Positions 8,251 to 14,538 of a stretch of 16,810 nt of DNA are shown piece after piece. The translations under genes and the position numbers were made by a program. The DNA comes from CAYSCZ01 sp964429655 (lineage in GTDB: Bacteria > Bacteroidota > Bacteroidia > Cytophagales > Cyclobacteriaceae). Every line of letters begins with the position of its first letter. Position 1 is the first letter of the stretch. The notes below the pieces were generated by a model. The model did no database searches and was not told where the DNA came from. It saw only the letters and a list, made by a program, of their open reading frames with translations. The stretch is from positions 1 through 16,810 of the forward strand of contig CAYSCZ010000066.1 in assembly GCA_964429655.1 (NCBI GenBank). Reading direction: 5' to 3'.

Positions 8251-9001
8251 TGCATATGTATTAATATTTTCTTTGATCCTCACAATTATATTAGGAGGAC
8301 TTTTATCGCTTACTTCTGAAGGGTTAAAGCCACTACAGGATAAGCAGGTGGAATTAGACACCAAAAAGAAAATTCTTGGTGCTGTCATGGATATATCTTC
8401 TATTGAAAAGCCCGAACAGATTTTTGCTGTTTATGATAACAGGGTAGAATCATTGGTTGTCAACCATCAGGGAGAACAGATAAAAGTAAATGCTGAAGGT
8501 GATAGCGTAAATGCTGAAGATGTTAACATAAGAAAGAATCATAAAAGATCCTGGGATAAGAAAGTTTATCCAGTATTTAAATTTGTAAATGAATCCAATC
8601 CTGATAAGGTAGAAGCCTATATTTTCCCCATGTTTGGTAGTGGACTATGGGATTGGATTAATGGATATCTTGCCCTGGAAGGTGATTTAAACACCATAAA
8701 AGGAATAGCTTTTGATCATAAAGCGGAGACACCCGGCCTGGGTGCTCGTATTACATCGGCTGAAATTCAGGAAAGATATATTGGCAAAAAACTCTTTAGT
8801 GATCAGGGTAATTTTGTTTCAGTATCCATGGTGAAAGGAGAGAAGGGAGAACCATTAGATCCTCATCATGTAGATGGAATGTCAGGTGCGACTTTGACAG
8901 GTAATGGTGTTAACACAATGATTTCATCTTACATGGAACATTATTTACCTTATTTTGAAAAGGTAAAGAACAAAAATCGTATGGCTTTTAATATAGATTA
9001 A
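8237..9001 (+). CDS. nqrC: Na+-translocating NADH:quinone reductase subunit C (covalent FMN)
   Basis: NqrC holds the second covalent FMN of Na+-NQR and relays electrons within the complex; its flavin domain faces the periplasm, anchored by one helix. The 254-residue protein has that helix at about 7-27 (YVLIFSLILTIILGGLLSL) and the ApbE motif D-x-x-S-G-A-T as DGMSGAT (213-219), with T219 as the FMN site. AETPGLGARI (163-172) is also characteristic. The GTG start is supported by the strong ribosome-binding site just upstream and by the family-like beginning RQSNAYVL. It overlaps nqrB by 14 bp. FMN loading needs an ApbE flavin transferase, which is not in this window. Confidence 0.96.
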   Translation: MRQSNAYVLIFSLILTIILGGLLSLTSEGLKPLQDKQVELDTKKKILGAVMDISSIEKPEQIFAVYDNRVESLVVNHQGEQIKVNAEGDSVNAEDVNIRKNHKRSWDKKVYPVFKFVNESNPDKVEAYIFPMFGSGLWDWINGYLALEGDLNTIKGIAFDHKAETPGLGARITSAEIQERYIGKKLFSDQGNFVSVSMVKGEKGEPLDPHHVDGMSGATLTGNGVNTMISSYMEHYLPYFEKVKNKNRMAFNID

Positions 9002-9012
9002 GTAAATTATTT

Positions 9013-9681
9013 ATGAGTACAGATACATTAGCACAACCAAAAGTAAAAGAACCGGTAGAACAGTTACTCTCCAAAAGGAGAAAAAAGATTGTTACGGATC
9101 CCTTAAATGAAGATAATCCCATAACCGTTCAGGTACTGGGGATATGTTCTGCCTTGGCAGTAACGGTTAAGATGGAACCAACGCTTGTCATGTCTGTTGC
9201 GGTGATCTTTGTAATTGTATTTTCAAACTTAATTATATCTCTTACAAGGAATCTTATCCCCAATAGGGTGAGGATTATCGTGCAACTTGCTGTAATTGCT
9301 ACACTTGTAACTTTAGTAAGTGAAGTCCTAAAAGCATATTATTACGATATGTATAAAGTGCTGAGTGTCTTTGTGGGATTAATTATTACCAACTGTATAG
9401 TTATGGGTAGGTTAGAAGCTTTTGCTATGGGGAATAAACCTTACGATTCTATACTGGATGGACTTGGAAGTGGCATGGGATATGCCTGGATAATTTTAAC
9501 AGTTGCCTTTTTCAGGGAATTATTTGGTTCTGGTTCTATTTTTGATTTTAAAGTTTTTGAGGCTATCGGATGGAATAGTTTCCCAACTAACGGTCTTATG
9601 GTTGATTCCGTAGGAGCATTCATGGTATTAGGTATTTTAATATGGGTTCAGAGAACAAAAACAGGTTACGTAGAACACTAG
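9013..9681 (+). CDS. nqrD: Na+-translocating NADH:quinone reductase subunit D
   Basis: NqrD is a six-helix inner-membrane subunit that pairs with NqrE. The two together hold an intramembrane iron-sulfur centre through conserved cysteines. Those are visible as C45 (LGICSAL) and C128 (ITNCIVMGRLEAFAM). The 222-residue product carries about 30 hydrophilic residues before the first helix (MSTDTLAQPKVKEPVEQLL and onward). This makes it somewhat longer than proteobacterial NqrD, and the extension may be lineage-specific. GLGSGMGYAWIIL and FFRELFGSGSIF are typical. The gene lies 11 bp after nqrC and 3 bp before nqrE. Confidence 0.96.
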   Translation: MSTDTLAQPKVKEPVEQLLSKRRKKIVTDPLNEDNPITVQVLGICSALAVTVKMEPTLVMSVAVIFVIVFSNLIISLTRNLIPNRVRIIVQLAVIATLVTLVSEVLKAYYYDMYKVLSVFVGLIITNCIVMGRLEAFAMGNKPYDSILDGLGSGMGYAWIILTVAFFRELFGSGSIFDFKVFEAIGWNSFPTNGLMVDSVGAFMVLGILIWVQRTKTGYVEH

Positions 9682-9684
9682 ATT

Positions 9685-10296
9685 ATGGAAGCATTTAATA
9701 TTGCAATAAGAGGAATTTTTATAGATAACATGGTATTTGCCTATTTTCTTGGTATGTGCTCATTTTTGGCAGTCTCAAAAAAAGTGTCAACAGCTCTTGG
9801 ATTGGGTTCGGCAGTAATTTTCGTTTTAACAATCACAGTGCCATTTAATTGGGTATTACAGGAATATGTACTAAAGGAAGGTGCTTTAAGTTGGTTAGGG
9901 ACTGGCTTCGTAGGTGTTGATCTGTCTTTCTTACAATTTATTATGTTCATTGCTGTTATAGCCTCAATGGTCCAGCTAGTAGAAATGGTTATTGAGAAAT
10001 TTTCCCCTGCTCTATATGGTTCTCTGGGTATTTTTCTTCCATTAATAGCCGTAAACTGCGCTATTTTAGGATCTTCTTTATTTATGGTACAACGTGATTA
10101 TAGCATTGTTGAAGCTACAGCTTTCGGTTTTGGGTCAGGTACAGGTTTTTTCCTCGCAATTGTTGCTTTAGCAGCAATAAGAGAGAAACTGAAATATTCA
10201 AATGTGCCCAATGGACTTAAAGGACTGGGTTTGACCATGATAATCACTGGCTTAATGGGTATAGCATTTAAGTCTTTTATTGGTATCGCCTTATAA
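9685..10296 (+). CDS. nqrE: Na+-translocating NADH:quinone reductase subunit E
   Basis: NqrE is the inverted-topology partner of NqrD in the membrane core of Na+-NQR. The 203-residue, six-helix protein has both iron-binding cysteines: C25 in FLGMCSFLAVSKK and C125 in LIAVNCAILGSSLFM. The segments GFGSGTGFFLAI and AAIREKLKYS are typical. It is the last gene of the operon here: 17 bp after its stop a strong hairpin terminator begins, and the next gene faces the other way. nqrF, which in many Bacteroidota and Proteobacteria follows nqrE directly, is missing from this position. Confidence 0.96.
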   Translation: MEAFNIAIRGIFIDNMVFAYFLGMCSFLAVSKKVSTALGLGSAVIFVLTITVPFNWVLQEYVLKEGALSWLGTGFVGVDLSFLQFIMFIAVIASMVQLVEMVIEKFSPALYGSLGIFLPLIAVNCAILGSSLFMVQRDYSIVEATAFGFGSGTGFFLAIVALAAIREKLKYSNVPNGLKGLGLTMIITGLMGIAFKSFIGIAL

Positions 10297-10313
10297 TTAT
10301 TAAAATAATTTAT

Positions 10314-10349
10314 AAAAAAGCCTTTGGTAAAATTTTCAAAGGCTTTTTT
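10314..10349. terminator. Bidirectional intrinsic terminator between nqrE and the TonB-C gene
   Basis: AAAAAAGCCTTTG (10314-10326) pairs perfectly with CAAAGGCTTTTTT (10337-10349), giving a 13-bp stem around a 10-base loop. The A6 and T6 ends give a U-tract on either transcript, so the structure can stop both the plus-strand nqr operon and the convergent minus-strand gene that ends at 10366. Confidence 0.9.
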
Positions 10350-10365
10350 AATGTCTAGAGAGTAC

Positions 10366-10722
10366 TCAGATAGTCAGCTCAAAACTGATTGGTATGTTAA
10401 TTTTGCAGGGAATTAATTCATTATTTTCATTTATTGCTGGAATAAAATCTAAGTCAGGAATAACTTTTTCAACTGCGTTTCTCAATTCCGGACATACAGA
10501 TTCAATGAAATCATAATCCATTATTTTCCCTTTTGCATCTACCTGGATTTCAATAATAACTTCTCCCTCAATGCCATTTTTTCGACATGAAATAGGGTAT
10601 TCTATCGATTCTATTACTTCTCTATAGTTTGTAACTATCGGCTGGCTACTTTTTTTGAGTGTTTGGGAAGAAAGAGAAAACGGAAACAACGTTAAACAAA
10701 TAAATGTGATGATGTATTTCAT
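10366..10722 (-). CDS. Small secreted TonB C-terminal-domain protein
   Basis: This 118-residue protein has a signal peptide (MKYIITFICLTLFPFSLSSQ, likely cut after S19 or Q20) followed by one TonB_C-like domain. The pattern YPISCRKNGIEGEVIIEIQV then DAKGKIMDYDFIES (about 42-75), with a late FIPA and IPISFEL, is the fold's typical P-x-x-G-x-V-x-x-x-F/V-D-x-x-G layout. There is no transmembrane anchor with a proline-rich linker, so it is not a classical energy transducer. Free-standing domains like this are common in Bacteroidota, with unclear roles in envelope or receptor interaction. Cysteines at 46, 77 and 106 are notable for a periplasmic protein. A consensus ribosome-binding site (10728-10735) supports the start. 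It is last in the minus-strand cluster and ends at the shared terminator. Confidence 0.75.
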   Translation of the reverse strand: MKYIITFICLTLFPFSLSSQTLKKSSQPIVTNYREVIESIEYPISCRKNGIEGEVIIEIQVDAKGKIMDYDFIESVCPELRNAVEKVIPDLDFIPAINENNELIPCKINIPISFELTI

Positions 10723-10727
10723 GACAA

Positions 10728-10735
10728 CCTCCTTT
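10728..10735 (-). promoter_or_regulatory. Consensus Shine-Dalgarno site for the TonB-C gene
   Basis: Read on the minus strand, AAAGGAGG is followed by five bases and then ATG. Such sites are uncommon in Bacteroidota, and this one firmly sets the start. Confidence 0.7.
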
Positions 10736-10776
10736 GTTAATAATTTATTAATTATAAGTTAATAATAAATTAACAA
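10734..10776. repeat. Imperfect AT-rich inverted repeat between the sugar dehydrogenase and TonB-C genes
   Basis: Arms 10734-10751 and 10759-10776 match at their outer seven (TTGTTAA/TTAACAA) and inner seven bases, with a four-base mismatch bulge, around a 7-base loop. It lies just upstream of the TonB-C ribosome-binding site and just downstream of the dehydrogenase stop, so it may affect read-through or RNA stability. It is very AT-rich and lacks a U-tract, so the role is uncertain. Confidence 0.35.
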
Positions 10777-10809
10777 TAATACAAAAAAACAGGAAATTAT
10801 TTTAATCGA

Positions 10810-12609
10810 TTATATTTTGTTTAATGTATAAATCCTACCGGATCCGTAATCAAGTAAGTAAAGTTCATTTGATTGGTCTACGGCAAAAGATGATATGCTA
10901 AAATTTGTATTAAAAATCTCTGTTGAGGATTCAGTAAGGTCTTTAGTATTTAATATCCACACCCTGCCACTAACAAAATCTCCATAAAAATAATAGCCCT
11001 GAATGTCGGGAAATTTAGCACCCCGGTACACATATCCTCCGGTAACAGAGAATCCAACATCATGAAAATACTCTGCAATAGGAAATTCAAAACCTTCTTC
11101 CACGCAATCTAATTGGGACCCGAAGCATTCACTTCCTTCCCAAATATTCCAGCCATAATTACCTCCATTAACGACAACATCAATTTCTTCTACCTTGCCT
11201 TGTCCCACATCACCCGCATAGAGTTTGCCATTTTGAGAATCAAAGCTAAATTTCCATGGGTTTCTGAACCCGGAAGCAAAGATTTCTTCTCTCCATCCGT
11301 CCGTATTGTTTATGAAAGGATTGTCAGATGGAATGCTATAATTAAGAACTCCTTCCTGGTTGTCAACATCAATGCGTAGGATGTTGCCCAACAAGGTCGT
11401 CATATCCTGACCATTATTTTCAGGGTCCCCACCGGAGCCGCCGTCCCCTGTAGCAATGTATAGATATCCGTCAGGTCCAAAGGCAAGCATACCGGCATTA
11501 TGATTGGCAAACGGTTGATCTATCTCCATCAGGATGGTTTCACTATTTGGATCGCCTTGATTGCCAGACGCAAGAAATGAGGCAACTACTGTATTTCCGA
11601 TATTGTTGGTATAATTCACATAAAATAAGTTATTATTTTCAAATTCCGGATGAAATGCCAAACCCAATAGTCCTCTTTCTCCTGCATTATCGTTTATTCT
11701 ATCTTCAATATCGAGGTAAACATCAAAATCATCTGTTTCCCGGTTGTTTGTAAATGATAATATCCGGCCGCTTTGTTCAATAAGGTAAAGCTGATCGGAG
11801 TTATTATCACTTGCAGTAAGGAAAACAGGTTGGGTAAATGAAGGTAAAGAAGGAAAAGCTTCTATTAATTCAAATTCTGACACGTTAGGTTCATCGAAGA
11901 TAATATCAACATCTTTGTCTAATGTATCTCCAATCTCAATTGTTATGCTTCCATTGCCCTGTGTTTGCTCTACGTCTATGTTAAAAATATAGTGGTCATT
12001 AGGTTGGGCATTCTCAATGACTGTTGTTTTTTCTAAAGTAGTTTCACCCATTGTTAACTGGGTAAATACTATCAATTCACCCTCAACGAAAAATCCCGAC
12101 CTAACCTCACCCACACCAAATGTTAGAAACTCGTCATCCTCTCCGGTTATTCTAACAAAAAAATCCTCAAAATTTTCAGATACATTCTCAGAAAAATTTA
12201 CAGTTACCTTAACATTGGTTAGCAATGCAGTTACCTCAATTTGCGTGTTTTTGCCAACTTCTATATCAAACGGATCTGATATCCCTGCATAAAAGGCTGC
12301 ATCAAAAGCAGGAAGATCAGGCTCGTCAGATTCTACCATTACATAATAATTACCTTCATTAAGTGTAATGATTTCCGGAAAATCAGAGGCATTTTTCCAA
12401 AATCGAACAGTGTCATCATTTATGTCAAATATTGTTACATTAAAGTTGTCCCTTGAAACCTGGGACTTTCTTTCTGATTTGCGGTTGGTATCACCAACCT
12501 GAATGTTTATAGAAAGGGATCCGGGGTTCTCTAAAGATCCAGGTTCATCCTCCTGACAAGATATAATAAGTGTCAGTATGAATGGAAGAAAGTAAGTTAC
12601 TTTTTTCAT
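10810..12609 (-). CDS. Lipoprotein: DUF4493-like domain fused to PQQ-type sugar dehydrogenase propeller
   Basis: This 599-residue protein has a lipoprotein signal (lipobox LIISC, acylated C18). Acidic residues follow at once (QEDEP), resembling the surface-export signal described for Bacteroidota lipoproteins. Residues about 30-245 look like a DUF4493 all-beta domain: GSLSINIQV, FNVTIFDINDDTVRFW, LNEGNYYVMVES, then LLTNVKVTVNFSENV. Residues about 250-599 are a glucose/sorbosone dehydrogenase-like six-bladed propeller with ERGLLGLAFHPEF (H320 is the likely catalytic base), HNAGMLAFGPDGYLYIATGDGG, SGFRNPWKFSFD, GDVGQGKVEEID and GGNYGWNIWEG. Known relatives oxidise sugars or aldoses with PQQ; the PQQ pocket cannot be confirmed by eye, and other family members lack this activity. 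It sits 73 bp after the DUF418 gene, in a gap holding a 14-bp palindrome. Confidence 0.85.
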   Translation of the reverse strand: MKKVTYFLPFILTLIISCQEDEPGSLENPGSLSINIQVGDTNRKSERKSQVSRDNFNVTIFDINDDTVRFWKNASDFPEIITLNEGNYYVMVESDEPDLPAFDAAFYAGISDPFDIEVGKNTQIEVTALLTNVKVTVNFSENVSENFEDFFVRITGEDDEFLTFGVGEVRSGFFVEGELIVFTQLTMGETTLEKTTVIENAQPNDHYIFNIDVEQTQGNGSITIEIGDTLDKDVDIIFDEPNVSEFELIEAFPSLPSFTQPVFLTASDNNSDQLYLIEQSGRILSFTNNRETDDFDVYLDIEDRINDNAGERGLLGLAFHPEFENNNLFYVNYTNNIGNTVVASFLASGNQGDPNSETILMEIDQPFANHNAGMLAFGPDGYLYIATGDGGSGGDPENNGQDMTTLLGNILRIDVDNQEGVLNYSIPSDNPFINNTDGWREEIFASGFRNPWKFSFDSQNGKLYAGDVGQGKVEEIDVVVNGGNYGWNIWEGSECFGSQLDCVEEGFEFPIAEYFHDVGFSVTGGYVYRGAKFPDIQGYYFYGDFVSGRVWILNTKDLTESSTEIFNTNFSISSFAVDQSNELYLLDYGSGRIYTLNKI

Positions 12610-12641
12610 GATTCATGTTTTATTTATAGCAATGGGGATCA

Positions 12642-12655
12642 TTAATCGCGATTAA
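12642..12655. promoter_or_regulatory. 14-bp perfect palindrome upstream of the sugar dehydrogenase gene
   Basis: TTAATCGCGATTAA is exactly self-complementary and lies 33 bp upstream of the dehydrogenase ATG, in the gap after the DUF418 gene. Its position and perfect dyad symmetry suit a repressor or activator binding site. No TAnnTTTG box is clear around it, so a dedicated promoter here is inferred rather than seen. Confidence 0.4.
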
Positions 12656-12678
12656 GAATTTTTAACAATTAAAAATTC
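12656..12678. repeat. AT-rich perfect hairpin after the DUF418 gene
   Basis: GAATTTTTAA and its exact complement TTAAAAATTC flank a 3-base loop. The structure directly abuts the 14-bp palindrome and lies 4 bp past the DUF418 stop. It may act as a weak transcription attenuator or RNA-stability element on the minus strand, but it is almost all A/T and no U-tract follows. Confidence 0.4.
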
Positions 12679-12682
12679 ATTA

Positions 12683-13927
12683 TTATTCCAAGTACCGGAA
12701 AGATTTTTTTCTAATAAATGGTTGCTTTTTACCGTAGGTTAATGAACGCCATAACCATTCCAGTGGGCCAAATCGGTAATGGTCTAACCACGGTTTTGAC
12801 CAGGCAATTTGCATTATCCATAGGATCAAAACGATGCCTATCTGGCTAATTCTGTCAAGCTTACCAAATAATTCAAAACCAACACCATAAAATAGCAAAA
12901 CACCAATGATGGATTGAAGAATATAGTTAGTCAGTGCCATCTGGCCAACAGCTGCCAGCATTTCTTTCACTGGTTTAAAAGCCCTGGATTTAGCAAATAA
13001 CATGATCAAACAGATATAGCCAAAACTTACAAATAAGCTTCCCCAATAATTGAACTGTGAGCCCAGGAACATTGAATACTCAATGGACCATTCAGCCTGA
13101 AAATTCTCAAAAAGACCGTAGGCAACGACCAGCAAACCAATAGGAAAAGAAATAAGAAAACCGCTTTTATAAAAAGCTCTGCTTTTGCTTCCGGTGAGAA
13201 TACCTGATTTGAATAATGCCATCCCAATCAACATCAGGCCTCCCACACGCCATAGAAAAAGCATTAAAAAAACAAATACCTCTAAAAAAAATGCAGATTT
13301 AGAGTTTTTGCTAATTTGTTCACTCAGCGTTCCGGTTATTGCATTTATTTCTTCTTCGATCTCTTGATTTGTGGGTTGCCATCCTGATTTTGTGGAGGCC
13401 AGGTCCTCTTGGGACCACATAGGTATTGAAGCACCAATTGAATAATAAATCAAGGTATGAATTGATATTAGAAGAATACCGAAAAACACTAATTTCTTTA
13501 TACCCATCTTTCGAAACAGGTAAATAAATAAAGCACAAATCGCGTAGGGGACCAGAATATCTCCATACCAAATAATATGAGCATGTATGAGCCCAATAAT
13601 GAGTAACCATAGTGTTCTTCTGTAGTGTAGACCGAAAGATTTCCCGGTTTTTGATTCAGCTTTCTGAGTGATCAGCACAATACCAGCACCAAAGAGCACA
13701 GAAAATATCGCCATAAACTTTTGGTCTGCAAGTACATGACTAACTATCCAAACCCATTTGTTTACTCCGTCCAGGTTTCCATAAGCTGTTGGATTCAGGT
13801 AAGCAGCCCCAGGCATGGCGAAGCTTTGAATATTCATGATTAATATCCCAAGTATTGCTATGCCTCTAAGTAAATCTAAAGAGACAATCCTTTTTGGATT
13901 ATCTACCGGCTTCAACAATCTAGACAT
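12683..13927 (-). CDS. DUF418-family polytopic membrane protein
   Basis: This 414-residue inner-membrane protein shows both family ends: the N-terminal RIVSLDLLRGIAILGILIMN (about 13-32) and the C-terminal DUF418 block with LTNYILQSIIGVLLFYGVG and GPLEWLWRSLTYGKKQPF (about 390-407). Roughly eight to ten hydrophobic segments can be seen in between, including LLIIGLIHAHIIWYGDILVP with an in-membrane histidine pair. The family, which includes E. coli YeiB, is distantly related to membrane acyltransferases of the heparan-glucosaminide N-acetyltransferase type. Its reaction is not established, so none is assigned. The gene starts 9 bp after the DUF2231-like gene and is almost certainly cotranscribed with it. 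Family assignment is firm. Confidence 0.9.
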   Translation of the reverse strand: MSRLLKPVDNPKRIVSLDLLRGIAILGILIMNIQSFAMPGAAYLNPTAYGNLDGVNKWVWIVSHVLADQKFMAIFSVLFGAGIVLITQKAESKTGKSFGLHYRRTLWLLIIGLIHAHIIWYGDILVPYAICALFIYLFRKMGIKKLVFFGILLISIHTLIYYSIGASIPMWSQEDLASTKSGWQPTNQEIEEEINAITGTLSEQISKNSKSAFFLEVFVFLMLFLWRVGGLMLIGMALFKSGILTGSKSRAFYKSGFLISFPIGLLVVAYGLFENFQAEWSIEYSMFLGSQFNYWGSLFVSFGYICLIMLFAKSRAFKPVKEMLAAVGQMALTNYILQSIIGVLLFYGVGFELFGKLDRISQIGIVLILWIMQIAWSKPWLDHYRFGPLEWLWRSLTYGKKQPFIRKKSFRYLE

Positions 13928-13936
13928 GATTATAAT

Positions 13937-14380
13937 TTAAGACTGAACCAGGTCGGGTCTCCTTATTTTACCACCGGTATTTCCCACATTAGCAAGCATA
14001 ACTAAACTAACCAGAGATACAATGATGGTAAGAATGGTAAATAACCTGGCCAGTTTATGTTCTTTACTGGTTAAATATAGTGCGGCGATGGATAGTAATC
14101 CACTAAGATAGACTACCCATATAGCACTTTCTGCTGCCTCTTCATGTTCATGGATTACGTCATGAGAAAATTTGTCCAATTCTTCTACATGATGCTCTGC
14201 ACCCTCCCCGGAGTTTATGGTAGGTATAGCAACTATTGCGGCAAAGATTATGATAATAAATCCAGTGAATAGTAATATTTGAGTTTTTCTAATAGTACCT
14301 ATTATTAAAATAATAAACCCAATAAATATACTGACAATGGGAATGTGGTTTAAAAGGAGGTGTATTTTGATTTCACTCAT
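13937..14380 (-). CDS. Four-helix membrane protein, DUF2231-like
   Basis: This 147-residue protein has predicted helices at about 12-29, 33-53, 86-104 and 111-131. The start IKIHLLLNHIPIVSIFIG, with H7 and H12 at the beginning of the first helix, resembles DUF2231. So does the inter-helix loop INSGEGAEHHVEEL with the following IHEHEEAAES. That loop is rich in His, Glu and Asp and could bind metal or heme, which is inference. The C-terminus NTGGKIRRPDL is another patterned segment. Such proteins are often found near c-type cytochromes and dehydrogenases, and here a PQQ-type dehydrogenase lies two genes downstream. It is the first gene of the minus-strand cluster, with about 150 bp of divergent spacer upstream. 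Function unknown. Confidence 0.7.
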   Translation of the reverse strand: MSEIKIHLLLNHIPIVSIFIGFIILIIGTIRKTQILLFTGFIIIIFAAIVAIPTINSGEGAEHHVEELDKFSHDVIHEHEEAAESAIWVVYLSGLLSIAALYLTSKEHKLARLFTILTIIVSLVSLVMLANVGNTGGKIRRPDLVQS

Positions 14381-14395
14381 ATGTCGATGATTTGT

Positions 14396-14407
14396 AATTA
14401 GCTAATT
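14396..14407. promoter_or_regulatory. 12-bp palindrome in the divergent spacer
   Basis: AATTAGCTAATT is perfectly self-complementary and lies 16 bp upstream of the DUF2231-like gene's start, in the spacer shared with the divergent phosphoesterase gene. It could be an operator, but such AT-rich dyads also occur by chance. The remainder of the spacer (14381-14538) shows no convincing promoter box. Confidence 0.25.
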
Positions 14408-14538
14408 TAATAAGAAGCTGTATCAAAAGTAACCAACCCCTCCGCTAAGTTATTTTAGATGCCCTTTCAATAACAATTTCTTAACCTGTAAGCTGCTCCC
14501 GTGAAATTATCTTTACAGCAATAAAAAACTAAAGAAAG

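Noticed and set aside
11113..12292. Plus-strand open frames opposite the sugar dehydrogenase gene
   Set aside because: They are antisense to a clear lipoprotein/propeller gene and lack signal, domain or start-site support.
13027..13610. Open frames in other frames of the DUF418 gene (minus-strand 13027-13227 and 13320-13610, plus-strand 13185-13367)
   Set aside because: DUF418 has both terminal family motifs and a continuous polytopic pattern; the alternatives show no family-like sequence.
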